Part shown: one piece after another, positions 23,501 to 38,500 of the stretch
How the letters are laid out: every line of letters starts with the position of its first letter
Numbering within the stretch: the first letter of the stretch is position 1
Assembly: GCA_018340805.1 (NCBI GenBank)
Contig: JACMZG010000008.1
Coordinates: forward strand, 20,009,757 to 20,073,756
Reading direction: 5' to 3'
DNA from: Microvelia longipes
Lineage: Eukaryota > Arthropoda > Insecta > Hemiptera > Veliidae
DNA: 64,000 nucleotides
Notes under the pieces: model-generated
Database searches by the model: none
Told to the model about the DNA's origin: nothing
Seen by the model: only the letters and a program-made list of their open reading frames with translations
Program-made: the position numbers and the translations under genes

Positions 23501-26500
23501 GGTTTCTGTACTCTCTGTCTGAATGTGTTCCGGAAATAGTGCATGGGCTGCCATCTTCAACCAAGTTGGTAACTAAACAAACAAATGTATAAATTATTTT
23601 TATTATTAATTATTAATTATAAATTATTCATTGTACCTCAGGCGAGGGCATAAGAGACCATCCTTGCCATTGGAAGGTTATAACGACACCAGAGCCTCAG
23701 ACCAAAGTCATTTAGTATTGGCTGACCCGTAGAGTGATATTAAGAGAAAAGACTATAAGTGTCTATCTAACTAAAGTTAATCCTTAATAATTACTTACAT
23801 TAGAGTATGTGAGGGAAGCAGTCTGTATGGCAGCCAGATCAGAAGCAGCTTGCAAACACGATGGTACGTGATCAGTACATGCATGCGTTGGTTTGGCTGG
23901 AGTTACCTTCATATCTATTACAGCCTGATTATCAGTGTTACCTCTTAAACCTTCACCCCATGATAAGAATGCGTAACCTGATAGTGCTAAGGCTTGGGGT
24001 AAAGCATCTCTACTAGGGGCTTCAAATGCTCCTTCTAACTGAAGCACTCTCCAGTGACCCTCACTTGACACTCTACAACAATTAACAAGCTATCAAGTAT
24101 ACAACTAAGTTTTCTAATCTATAATAAAAATCATTAAAAAACACCAAGGGGGGAACCCTTCAGTTCTTATTTTAAATATTTCAAAAACTGCGCCAGCCAC
24201 AGATAAATGTTTTATCGTCTTAGCAATAAAATCGTTCTTTACTGACACTTATGAGGCTGTAACATAGACACTTTACAACCATTTTCAAAAAAAAAAAATT
24301 TTGCCAATAAATATAACTAAAAGTTAATTGGCTCTTGATATTGACTAGTTCTCTATACTAAGCTTGATAACAGTTTAAACTTTTAACAAATTTGATAATA
24401 GCCTATGGGATATGTGGACACTATAAGAGAATTAAGAATGCAACATGGGATCTTTGGGTGGTATATGGGTTGTGTGGGTGGTATCCGGATCTGTGGGTGC
24501 TATATGGGATTTTTGGGTGCTATGTAGGATCTGTGGGTGCTATATAGGAATCATGGATGCTGTATGGGATCTGTGGTGCTATAGGAATCGGATGCTATGG
24601 ATCTGTGGGTGCTATATGGGTTTTGGGTGCTGTGTAGGATCTGTGGGTGCTATATGGGTTTTTTGGGTGCTATGTAGGATCTGGTGGCTATATAGGAATC
24701 ATGGATGCTGTATGGGATCTGTGGGGTGCTATATAGGTTCATGGATGCTATATGGGATCTGTGGGTGCTATATGGGATTTTGGGTGCTGTGTAGGATCTG
24801 TGGGTGCTATATGGGATTTTTGGGTGCTATGTAGGATCTGTGGGTGCTATATAGGAATCATGGATGCTGTATGGGATCTGTGGGTGCATGCTATCTGTGG
24901 TGCTATTGGGATTTTGGGTTGCTCGTGTGGGTGCTATATAGGATTGGATATGGGATCTTGTGGTGCTATATAGGAATCATGGATGCTGTATGGGATCTGT
25001 GGTGCTATATGGATTTTTGGGGCGTATAGGATCTGTGGGAGCTATAAGGAAATTGAGGATACTACATGGGTTCTCTGGACAGTGAGATCTGTGGGTATTA
25101 TATGGGATCAGTAGGTACTATATGGGATCTGTGAATGATGTATGAGATATGTGTGAGTTTTAACAAGGGCATTTAAAAAAAAAAAATGTGAGTGTTACAT
25201 TTTTATCATTACTATGCTTCTCCCATAATATAAAAGACAGTAAAGCAATTTAAGAAACAATGTAAAAATTCAGGTACAAGGTACCTAAGAATCTTTCTGT
25301 ACCTTATCTTTAAGGCATAGGTTTTAGTGTACCTATGCTGTCTCATATGATTGTAGCTTTTTGATAGCAAAGAAAATACATGGCTATACATTTACCCTCT
25401 GAGAAATGGAATGTATATTAAATTTTTTTTTTGTTTGGCCAATGAGAGCAGTTGCTCCTCTATTTACACACTAATTAGCATCCATAGTACTAGGCTTTGT
25501 GAGGAGGAACAAAACTATGACTTTAGCACCAATGCTACGCTACTAACCTAGGCGCTCTGTTCAATTTGACAGTGAATTCCTGGTTTCCATTTGTCAGTCT
25601 TCTATTACCAGCAACTATTTCCCAGACCAGACTGTCCTCTCGAAACATGGAAACCTTAAATCCTCGTTCTCCCACCTCAAGCACTGGTTCAACCTACAAA
25701 TCCAAAAGTATCTTAGCAACACAGTACACAGTAACACAATATAATAAATAAATAAATCTTTGTTATAGGGCCTTTTGACCCAAAAGGATATTCATCTTGT
25801 GTGGACCTGCTCATGCGGGTTACATCCACTATCCTTTAAACTTGGCGATATCATTATACAACCTGTAATATTCATATAAACTTATATAATAGCCTGGGTT
25901 GCAAACACCAGACCACTGGAGCCGAAATCGTCTGCATTTACGATCAAAGTCATGGAGGCAGGCTTAACATAATATAGGACCAGTATACAGAACTATAAAG
26001 TTAAAAGAAAACAGTCTGCTAAATATGGAACTGAGCTTCCCAATATTCTGAAGTTATTTAGCAGAGTTACGCTATACAGACTTTATTTAACATTACTTAA
26101 CAGATTGTATTTGGGCTAGCCTGTTAACATTATATTTGGGTGACCGTTAAATATAAAACAGATCTGAAAAGTAGCAAGTTCAAAGACGTGTATGTAATAT
26201 AAGTTATGAGATTTTTATTTCAAATATGAAGAGAGAGGTGAGAAAGAAGCGTAGTGAATCTGCATGGAAAGTATAAAACTTTTGGGGTATCCCATGCCCA
26301 ATTGTTTAACATACCTTACTGATAAGAGGAGAGAAGTATAGAATGACTCCACAACTTTTTCCCTGGGGCTGAAAGTGGAGCTGATCTTTCAGAGACAACA
26401 GAGCTAGCAGAATAACTCCACCTGGTACCATACTAAAAACAGTCATACAAATGTTGATGTACAAATAGATCTAATATGAGGTAACAAAAGATTTAATGTG

Positions 26501-29500
26501 ACTATATAGTCATTAAAAGCCAATGTCATTTCAATTTCCTTTTAATTAAATTAATTAACTATAATATTTTAAACATTGAGACCAATAAAGAGATTAGTTA
26601 GGATTTATAGGGATAGGGATATGAGAAGTCTGTCAAGTATAGTCACGTTAAATTATATTTAGTTTTATCTAAATCAAACAACAGTAGTAGTAATAACAGT
26701 AAGATGGGGAGGGAAATCAGTTGTTCAAACCATAGAACGTAGCATATTTCTTAAGGGCCTTTTTGCAAAAACGCTTACTGTATAAAAACACTATTAACTT
26801 GCCATGTGCCACCTAACCAAATGAAAAAGATATAGCTATGACTGATTAAACACTCAATCTCCACAAATAACTGGTTTTCTAGCTTCACTAGCAATTTTGT
26901 CTTCACTAACCCTTCTGGTCTCATAACCCACATAAGCTAAGTCCCCACCAGTTATCATCAGTTAGGCCAAGCATTAAATATAATCTCCACACCCTCTCCA
27001 CACACGCTCTGACCTGAGGCAAGTCTCGCCTCATTGGGAGGCAACTTTATCGTCGTTATCAGTACTTGCCTTTGTGTAAGCACTAAGGAAAACCAATAAA
27101 CAGGGTGTATCAGATGAAATGGGGTACCATATTAAAATTTCATGAGTGCCAAATACATAATTTGCATATTAACATCCAAAGGAAAGTGTGTAAAACACAG
27201 CCGTTCTCGTGGCAAGAATTTCACAAATGATCAGCTGGACGCTGCAAAAGTATGAGCTAATATTAAAAGTATGTTTTTAGGATATGAAGCCAATTAATAA
27301 TTACAATGTCACCATTGGAAGCTATTTAAATTGGTCTTGATCTGCTGAACTCAATTATAAATTATTCAATTCAGCATACAATATTAATATTTACTTTATT
27401 TATTATATTTTTGTATCAATTAAACAACTAGAAACACAAAGGAACTAAGGATTATTCCTGCAGTCATTTTTCTTTTATTTACATCTGATCTTCATAAATC
27501 ACTGTTTCAGGCAGTTTTAAAATTTAGCATCTCATTTTGCTTGTTAAATTTTCTAGGAGTCTGTCGCACAATTTATTTTGTGTCAACTATTCATATTTTG
27601 CAAAACTTGGTATTATCAGACGATACATGTTTACCTTGCCAAGCATGATGGTGGTAAGAGACCATCGCTCGTCTCTGGTAAATACTTCACATTATGTTCT
27701 TCGGAATTTTAATTAAATGTCAGAGTGAGTTCAGGCTATGTCGGTGCCCTTATGGACATGGCATTGTGTCGAGCCATCAATAATGATGAATGTTAAATGA
27801 TGGAACAATGCCCAGACATAGCATTCCATATTGCTAGTTAAATTTCCAAGGTGTCTCTTACACAATTTATATTGTGTCAACTGAAATAATTTTACTTACT
27901 GGTGATTTTTATGATTGATCATGAAAGCATTTTTAAGCAAGTTAAGAGCGTTGGGTAAAGTATCAGGATCTTTGCAATCAAACACACTAGCTCCCAGTTT
28001 GGCTCCTAGATCTTCTGAATCCATGAACCATTCCTATAGCAATAATGAACTATTTTCAGACAAATTTTGAAATACATATTATCAACATCTAAAGTATGAA
28101 GCAACTTAATTGTAAAATTAAGTAAGTTGGTCTAAGAAATTAAATAACTTATTATTTTGGTTTGGCTTCAATTTACTATCCTCTGAACTCAGCATTTGGT
28201 AAAAATTTGCTGGACTATTTTTTCAGGATTTTCATTTAGACTATGCAAGACTATCAGTATTTTCAGAGTTAAAGGAAGAGGGAAATATTTTAACAATAGA
28301 ATATCCCATCTACTACCATGATTTTTTATATATACTCTAATATGTTAAATTTAAATTAGACTTCATTACTTGATACTTATAAAGCCAGTAAACCTTTATT
28401 CGTTTATTTATTCATGGAGTTTACAAAATATAATTAAAAAAAAAGTACAAATTTGTTTCTCCGAGTCAAATCTTAAAATTAATATAAAATAGACACAATA
28501 TTTTATAGAATACACCCAATATCCAACACTTCGGATAACTTTCTAAATAAAAATAAAACTGTTGAGAGTTTACTTGCAAGAGCTGCAATATGCTTATCCC
28601 AAGTCAAAAGTGGGTCTAATGTAATACCAAGGAGTATTAGAGAACTTCCTCTGTCAGGGTCTTTTAATGAAAATATAAGAGCTTGGTTTTTAGTTGTATT
28701 CAGAGTTAAGAGTTGGTTTCAATCCTAAGCTTGTTTAATGACTGCAATATTCTTTATTAAAATTTGTTTGCTATTACTTTCTCTTACAAGGTGTGTAGTG
28801 TTGTCAGCAAACCTATTGACTCTAATACTAACATAGATTATTTGAAATAATATACAAATTACTCGATACAAAACTAATAAAATTATAAATAAGTAATGTA
28901 AATGACAATAAAAACAAATACATTTCATGACATCAGTTTTAAGGTTTATTTATTAAGATTAATTATTAACTTTAAAATAAAGATAAATTGAAATTGAGAA
29001 TAATAATTTATTTATGAAGGCAAAAAATTGGATAAACCACAATTTGTGGTTTATTATTATTATTATTATTTATTGTTATTAACAACTAAGTATTAAGAAG
29101 TTTTAAGTAAGTTTTAACTAAGTTTTCGAGATTGTTTTACTATTCAGGATGTTCACATCATATCTACTAACTATGTAATAATATACCTTAGAATAAAGTA
29201 CACACATTACTTTCAAGTTTGCATTAACTTACGTCAGATATATTAGGGTACACTTTGTGTAGAGGCGGAGACGTTGATACTTTTCTGGTAGATGAGTGCC
29301 ACACAAGACCTAGCCGAGACCCAGCTACAAAATCTGAACAAACATAAGTTAATGTGGATGATAGAACTAAGAAGGAAGAGATAATAGATTATCTAGAATG
29401 CACTTCATTAGGCCTTCTTTTGTCAACTTCGTGAGATAGAAAATGTTCTGATTATAATATCGTAAAGGGTAAAGGCCCCAAATAGGATTAAACTTAGACT

Positions 29501-32500
29501 ATATTTGGGGCAGGGTCGTATGCTGAGCACTACACTACTAGAACTTTTCTGTACTCATATTGCAATTAATTATTTGAAATTTTAATTCATGTTATAACTC
29601 CTACATTGGAGTCAAATTTATATATATTTGGCTAACACCAAGAGCTAAAAGCATCAGCCGTTTCCGGATTCTGTTTGTTTTTTAAATAAATTATACTTAT
29701 TACTGAGTCAGTGTCTTAATATATATTTATCTCCAGACGGTGTATAATGTACCGTTTATTGACTAGTTTTTAGGGAGTAAAGAAGCACTTTTCACTCCCA
29801 AGGGAGAAAAAGTTACTTTTCACTCCCAAGGGAGAAAAAAAAATTTTCTCCCTTGGGAATAAAAAAAGTTTCACGTTATTGGGTTATTAGAGCCAATTAT
29901 ATCAATTTTTAGGGGAGTGGTATTCTCTAAATTTATATAGGTGACCGATAAATTGTTGTAATTTTCCCGGGGGTGACATACCTAAAATTTATTAGGGGGA
30001 CTTGACCAAAAAAAAATTATTATTGGCTCAAAATCCGTTTCATGTCAAATGAAGAAGTTTGGAACAATAAATTTTTATTTTTATTTTTATTAGTCATAAC
30101 TTCCTCGGCTTTTCCTCGGGAGTTAAAAACATAAACCCCTTGGCTTCGCCTAGGGAGTTAAATACTTTGGTTCCCTCAGCTTACGTCTTAGGAACCAACT
30201 AACAGCATGGTGCATAAATGACTATCATTCTTTTTTATTGTTATAATTTACCATTGTTAAATAATTTTTAATCGATAAGATCCTTATTTTATTTGCCATT
30301 CTTCTAAGCCGATAACTTTAGATTCTGATAAACTGATATGGATATTACTCACTTGCCCTATATTTTTATATTTAGTTGGCCCCAAGGTGTATGAATTCAC
30401 CTCACCCATCAATACATCTTGAATTTTCCCAACCTAAAGTTTCTGTTCCCCTCCTACAACCTTAGGCTCGTTGAATCTCTGGTGTAAAATAAGAGGTAAG
30501 TAAATAATATAATCAACAATCTTTAGCACCTTCATGTCTGACAGCAGTCACGTTGAAGAACGAGTTCTCAAAGTGCAGATTCAACCTGGTAGCGAAGGGA
30601 ACTCTGACATGTAGGTTCCTGGACCTGTCTGCCCCATGCCAGCTGTTTAGTAGAGGATCGTATACTCGCAGACTTGTAACACCATTCCATGAATATCTAG
30701 CCAACCATAGAAATAAAATGAAATCAATATAGATATGAATTCTTAATTTGTCATGCAAACATCATATGATTTATTTTTGAAACCCTCATTAATTGTTAGT
30801 GGAGGAAAAAATGGAAATCAGCAAAATTATTAACCCTACAATTAAATATTTGTATCCCGATAGAAGAAAGCTGAATTAAACCTTTAATAAACTCAGGAAT
30901 AGTTTAACAAACAAGTATATCAACGATAACAAGTATATCAATGATTTTTGGTTGATCATAAGTAGGGGTCTGCATTTTTAAAAATGAAAAATAGAAAAGA
31001 AAGGAGTAGAAAGTTGATCATAAATAGCTGATTTGATGACAGAAGCTTATCAACTGATGACGGGGCTACCATCCTGGAACAAGGACGATCTTTCATATGA
31101 AAGGGAGAGGGGGTGCTGAATGAACCTTCTTTTCTTGCGATTACTTCACATTATATTTATTACTTTTCATTTATATTCATTTATTTATTATTCACTCATT
31201 CATACCGTTAGTCTATAGGAAAAGTATTGTGTTAGGTAAAAAATCCGATACCAGGATGTCACCGGAATTGAAGGCCTCCTGAGTGCTTTTCACAAAGTTG
31301 ACGCTCTGTATGTGTGTGTGTGTGTTATTATCGTAGTTCCCAGTGTATTTATACTAGAGAGTTGAAACTTTGTACAAAAATAAGTCTATTGCTGTAGTTG
31401 TGGTATTCAAAAAATAATTTATTTATGATGTCATTAACTCGCATTAATGACTCTGCAAAAATTACAAAAAATCATAAAACACAGAAAAATGTTGTGATCA
31501 ATTTGAGATTTAGCACGCATGTAGCTATGTATAAGACTAACATATGTGCTAAGTTTCATATCATATTCAGCATTAGTTCAATTTTTATTAAATGACTTGT
31601 TTTGTTATTTTAAAAATTGTAAAAAATTGGAAAATAATCCAATTGAGTTGAAATTTGGTCCAAGTGTATCCCTTGACGTAATAAATAAGTTTACTAAGTT
31701 TCGATTTAATATAACAAGTATATCAATGATTTTTGGTTGATCATAAAAGTTAAGCAGCATTGAACTGTGGTCAGAATATTTTCTATATGAGGACGAGCAA
31801 AGCGAGTCTAAAGACATGTTGTAGTATAAATTTAATGACTTGTGTATTCTGAGGACGAGAGAAGCGAGTCTAAAGACATGTTGTAGTATAAATTTATTGA
31901 CTTGTGTATTCTGAGGACGAGCAAAGCGAGTCTAAAAACATGTTGTAGTATAAATTTAATGACTTTATGTAAATTTTTTAAAATATTTACATATAATTTG
32001 TTCTACATGAAAGTATAGTGATGTCTAAACATCTAATTATATTGCCTTTACCAAGTTGTCATTTCATAGACAGACGTATATACACACCTTACATCTAACT
32101 GTGCATTCCTAGCTCTACCCTGTTGATCTTGTGATATAGATCCTCTAGCAGAGAATAATGAAGACGATCTAACTAGGAAACAAATTGGAGTACCAACATC
32201 ACTGGGTCTGGACCATGTAATACCAGGGTCTCCAATAGAAAGGCTTTGATGATTCACACTAAACTCTAGGTATAATTTACTAACTCTGTACACCTCTAAA
32301 AAACAACAATTGAAATAAGAAAATATGAATGAGCTTTAGGAAGAGAAAAATATGTTACTTAAGGAAAAACTATTAAACAATTGTTTAAGTCTCTGTTATT
32401 TGTTTTTCAATTTCGTTTCTACTTGTGATCTTTTCTCTTCAATTAAGAGAAATGTTCCGAGAATAATAAAAGGTAACAATCTAAAATTTCTATTATAAAA

Positions 32501-35500
32501 AGAAAAACTTAAAAAAAAATATAACATTTAAATATTCAAAAGATTATAAATATTATTGTTGAGAAAACACTGCTCTTTCACAACTTATTTTCTAATGCGA
32601 ATTGTGTAAGTGATATTATTACTCCTGGGAATGTTTCTAACAATTAAACAAAACATGGTTGCACCATGTGTTTCATATTGAAAGACAGCACACAATTAGC
32701 TAGATCGAAACTAGCCACTAGCTCACTGCTAGTAGCAAAAGGCACTTGTTGAGGGAAGGTATGTGTTCAAAACTAGAAGTGCTTAGAGCTAACGGGTTTA
32801 GCCACCAAGAGACTATAGCCCAATCTTTGTTCTGGAATATATGCTTCAATTGAATTTATTCACATTCTTAGTTTTCTCATATAACAATATTTTTTGTAAA
32901 ATTACTTCTCGTGGTAGTTTCCACGATTAGTGTGGCACATGTGTAATTTATTTTGATTAGTCTAAGTAATTTTGATTAGTTTATTTATTTAATGAAAATA
33001 ATTTTTTGTAGGTAATCCTTTTCTTTTAGTTTTTGATGCATAATTTTGTTTAAAATTTTAGATATGAATATGACGCTTCTTATAGCTGAGAAAGAGAATA
33101 AATGGAAGTAGATTTGATTACAATCCCATGAAGAGTCAAAATAAAATTAATAATAATTTTAGTAGAAGTTACCCTGAGTCCACTCATTGAAAGTAGTTCT
33201 GTTCATATACTTGGTGTACACAGTCCTGGAATTAATCTTAAAGACAAGTTCCAAGTGTATTTCTTCAGGTGTTACTTGAGGAACTTGCAGTTTCTCTAGA
33301 AGTTTGAAGACATGAGATAGATCTTGTTTCTTCTCAGACATCTTGTACAGCTCGTTGTACAGGGCTGCATCAAGACCCGCTACTTTCAGGTACAACTGTA
33401 ACAGTTATTCATCTCTTATTATAAGCCAAGAGTATCATTAATTTGTACTTAAAGAAAAACAACTATTATGATTATTGATATTTATTATTATTTATTTGAT
33501 ATTTATTGATTATTATTGATATTATGATTATTGATTCAGAAACAGAAATCTCGCGGTATACTTACATGATAAGATCTAGAATATCCCAAGGCATGCTGCT
33601 CAGATATAAACATAAAGACATTAGGTAGTCCTGTAGATTGGCTAGCTATCAAGAGAGTTTGTAATAATCCTCCAAAAGCTCGATCACTGTCCTCAAAATC
33701 AAGAATATAGTTACCAGTCGACCAGTGTCGGGATTTAGCTGGAATGTACCGAGCCAACTTGTTAGCACCATCAGCTCTGCAAAAACAATCCAGTACCTAT
33801 TAGTCTCATGTAAGTTATTCCCCAAAAATTGTAATCACTTTGAACTCAATCTTATAGAGTATCAATATAATCAAGCCTTCCAAATTACTTTCATTTCACA
33901 TATAAATTCCACTTGTTTAAGTTCACATTCTCTTTGTATCATCTGAATTTAATTTTATTCACCACTCACTTCGCTTTTATAATTTATTTTTTAACATACT
34001 TTATATTCTATTAATAAATTTGACAAATTGCATTTAACTATACTAATACAAAAATTGAGATTTAAAGGCAGGAGTCATATTTTAAATACAGAAAATTATA
34101 AAGTAATTATTTAATAAGTATTTAAGAAAGACAAATGATTTTAATGTGGCTAGATTAGGAAAAAACAACAAATCCTGTCCTAATAAATTAAGAAAAAGTT
34201 TGTTTAAAGAAATTGATATCACTATTTTATTCTAAGGTCAAGCATAGCAAGACCGTCGTAATTAAACCTAAAGCTGTGGGTAAACGTGACATTCTCAGGA
34301 CAAGCAAAACAAGACCAAAGTTGCAAGGAAAGTACTGAGGCACCTAGAACTCGGTTTATTCTTATATCTTATCTTATCATCTTATTTGAAACCATACAAA
34401 GAAGTCATACTTACAGTATATTATAACAAGGATAGTTAGAAGTAGATAGAGAATGTATGGTGGTATAGTAGAAGTTATACAACTGCTGGCTAGGCTCGTT
34501 ACTCATATACCAGTATATGGAAAGGAACCTGCTTGTGGTGGGCTTGGACATTATAAGCAGGGTCAGAGCCACTACACGCATCTCTAGTGTCTCCTCTCTG
34601 TTGATGAATATCGGCCAGAATACTTCGTAAATCTAAAATAGACAACAAGAACTTGGCATAACACGTTGTCAAGAAATAAGTGCTGTTCTATTTAGGGAGT
34701 AAAAATTAAAAAACTTAAGGTGCCCGTCATATTACTTTTACTGTTACTGTCTTTCAGTTTAAAAAGATGAACACTTTCTAAAAAAAATAGTTCATGCAAC
34801 ATTTTAATCAAGTGTTTTTTTTCAAAAATAGATTGTGTGTAAGTAATAAGCAAGGCTCTTATCTTACCTTTGTTGAATCAGTATTAACAGTATGCAGAGT
34901 GGCCCAGGAAGCAAGGAACCTGAGATGCCTATTAACAGTCTCCTGTCCGTTAATAACAGGAATAAGAAACTCTAAGACTTGATTTAGCTCCATGTTAGAC
35001 AGTCCCTGCAGGTAGATCATCTGGGTCGTATAGTCACTGCTCTCTAACCAACAAAGAATTCAATTCATTCATAATTATGAAGATTTTATTTTGAAACATT
35101 CATGAAGAATCGCTAAAACCAATATGATTTCATTACATGAATTCAAATTTTTTATAAGCCTTATCCTGATTTATTCGTAAGTTATATTCTGAGGCTGATT
35201 CTGTTCTATTTTATATATATATACACACTTTCTTAACAATAACATTTTGAAACCAGGAGGCCAAGTGGACTCGATTCTCTCCATTTTATCAGCCTCATAA
35301 GCGTCAAAATGTTGCTAAAAAAGGTGAGATCTTTTTACATTTCATGTAAACCAGCAATACCAGTAACAGGTTTCTTTTTTTGTAATGTCACTATATGTAA
35401 ATAGTAAAATTAATTAGAGTTTTATCTATGAGTGGATGAGTTTAAATTTAATATAATAACAGTAGGTTTATAATAATTATTTATAATATTAGGTCTAGCT

Positions 35501-38500
35501 TAAACCACTAATTTTTCATAATCAAGGGTCTTAATAGTAAAGATAGATTGATGGTCATTACCAGTGAACTTATCGAGGTATAGTTTAGCATATCTGTCAA
35601 TAGTTTCAGTTTTACAGTTCTCAGAACAAGTCCTCCTGAGTAAAGATGCAAAGCTCAGGATAGCAGCCTGTCTGACGTCCTCATCAAACTTGTTGTCTAG
35701 TCTCAGGAACTCCTGCATGATTATTAAAATTTATAAAGATTATGGTTACAGCAAGTTGAAGAAACATTGATGCTTGCTGTTGGATTATGAATATCCCTGC
35801 ACCAGTTATGGCTCAACGGTATCATCTATAACAGAGGCGAGACTCGAGCTCTCAACTAAAAAAAAGATATAGAGAATAACGCGGAGAAGCCTTCTAAAAA
35901 TTGAATGTTTCCTCACCTAATGATTGTGGTACTGAGTTGTAACCGATCTATGAATAATCAAATCCAACAGCAAGTGTTGATGGTAGCTGAGACAAAACAG
36001 AACAGCTGACAATATGAGAGCTGTCTCTAGCCCAATGATTGAGACCTGGTCACCTTTATAAGGAGGTTTTAAGATTTATTAGAAGGCATCAACTTATTTT
36101 AGTTAGGCAGATTTCTATAGTTTTTTTATAAGTGGAGCGAAAAGACTATAATAAAGGGGAATGAAGCTATAATAATAATGAAGCTCTTATACAGGTGAGG
36201 CCAAGTTTCAATCTTAAGACCAGGGTCAGCTCTCTTCATTGTACTGTTCTGTTTTGGCATCAAGATGATATGTAAAGGTTGAATGCTTCTAGGCCTTATT
36301 TTATAAATTTGTAGAGAAACTTGACATTGTTATAACCATAACAACTATCTTTGTTAAAACAAGTTAAAACTGTTTTTTTTTTTTTTTTTTTGGAAAATCT
36401 CTAAATCAAAACGATTCAATTTTAAGAAACCAGTTGTCTTTCTTCCGATAATATACACTGTCTGACAAACCTCATATCTAACGTTATTTTACCTCAAACT
36501 GATTAAGGAGTTGTTCGTTAGCGTTTCTAACATAAAAAGGAAAGAGTCCAAGTATTTTAACAGCCAGGGTGTGTCGTATTCTTTCTGTCATTACTAAGGA
36601 TTTAATAAATAGGGTGGAATCTTCTGATCCAACCTGCGGCACCAACTCCCAGAACAAATGCCTGTAATAATACATTCACAAGTACATTATTATTTTCTAC
36701 ACTGAACTGATTAAAAGCAAAATAGTTCAAATAAATTAAACAAAGGCTATCAAGTTCACTTGGTGAACTGCAAATATTATTATCAATATATAATAATCTG
36801 TATATTATAATCAATAAATGAGTCAGTGTCGGAGTAAGTTATTAGATAAAATATTCAAACAATTATGCTAATTTATATGTATCAAAGGATGGACGGAAGA
36901 ACCAATGTTAATTAGAGTCCATCCCTTTTACAAAAAAGTATATTTTTGTAAGTTTGTATTGTTATTTTTTTTTTTGTAAGTAAACGTTTATTTATTTATT
37001 TAAAAAGTGGACTTACTCTGAAGTAAAATTATTAGTCTATGTTTCCTAACATCTGTTTGCATTTAAACTTGATTAGTAGAATGAGTGTTAATTTATATTC
37101 CATAATAGTACTAAAAGTTCAAAAACTATGGTACCTGTACGCACCACAAGCTAAAGACATCTCAAGTTTATATGACCCTTACTTTACTTTTATTATATTA
37201 AATATGAAATGGCTATAGTTCAATATTGCACTCATAGGATATCTAGATACTAATAGCATTTGTGCTAGGACCATCATAAGCGTGTAAGTGTTGTCATGCT
37301 TTCACATAAGGGAATCTCACAATTCTAGGCTACCCACTGAGTAAGTCACATCATTAGACTTAAGAAAAATACTTTAAGGGTGGGTGGAACGCGAACTTAA
37401 AATGCTATCCCACGTCTCCCGTACGTAATTTTTAAGATAGAGACGTAATTTTTTTTTTTAATTTAAAACTATTAAAATGCCAAAGGGTACCTAGTTTTTA
37501 TTTTTTTGAATTTTTTTTAATCAAGCGTGTACGCGCTGGTTAAAATCAAAATTTTCATTTTGAACTTAAAATTTTAAAAATGTAATTACTAGGCCCCCTT
37601 TATCATGTGACTTAGAACTCAAAACCAAAATTTCAATAAAAAATATTAATTTATCAAGGCGTACTAAGCTGGCGAAAATAACGCGTAAAATGGGATTTTA
37701 GTTCCAGCGTTATCCGATAGATGTCAGTCATCAGGTTTTTTAAGGTATACTCGAACTTACTGTACACGTCAGAAGCAGGAGTAGGCGGAGCTACCTTCGC
37801 CCCTTTTCAGTCGGCTAGGTCTTTTCTATGTAAACCATAACTTAAATATTATTATATATGTCAATCAATATTACAGTTAAAAAAATCATATGACACATAT
37901 GTATATTCATAATTTACAAATGAAGACAACAATTATTTTATTTACAGTGTTTAAAATGCTTCAATAAGTTTAGTGGTAAATATAGTTTGGATTGTAAAAG
38001 GTCACTATTAAACTATTCGTCCTACTACATACAATTAACAAGGCATATACAATTTAACAATACAATATATGTCAATCAATAAAATCAAAATATACATTTT
38101 GACACTAGTAAGTCTTTAACACATAAATTGAAATAGTTTTTATTAGTTTTTTTACAATCAGTATTTGCGAAACATTTAATTGTTATGGAAAGCATAAATT
38201 AAAAAGATTTAAATTACTTTTATTAATATGAAAATAAAATATGAATAACTTTTAAGTAAATCAAAATAAATATAAAAAATATTTTGAATTTGGCTATTTC
38301 TTTCATTTTTTACGTAATTGCATTTATCATAGCAACCAAAGCTATAGCATAGTTCACTATGTTTTTTTAGTCTTATTAGAGATTGTCATAAATTAGTATT
38401 ACGTGTAATTAGTGTCTTAATTGTATATTTGGAGCAAAAAAAATGATCAATAATGTAACTAGTAATGGGTTATATTAGGAACTCACGTTAAAATAAAATT

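Noticed and set aside
24445..25029. Overlapping + strand open frames of 61-129 codons (MGSLGGIWVV..., GSVGAIWD)
   Set aside because: They are the translation of the 20-bp minisatellite in all three frames, with no start context or splice logic.
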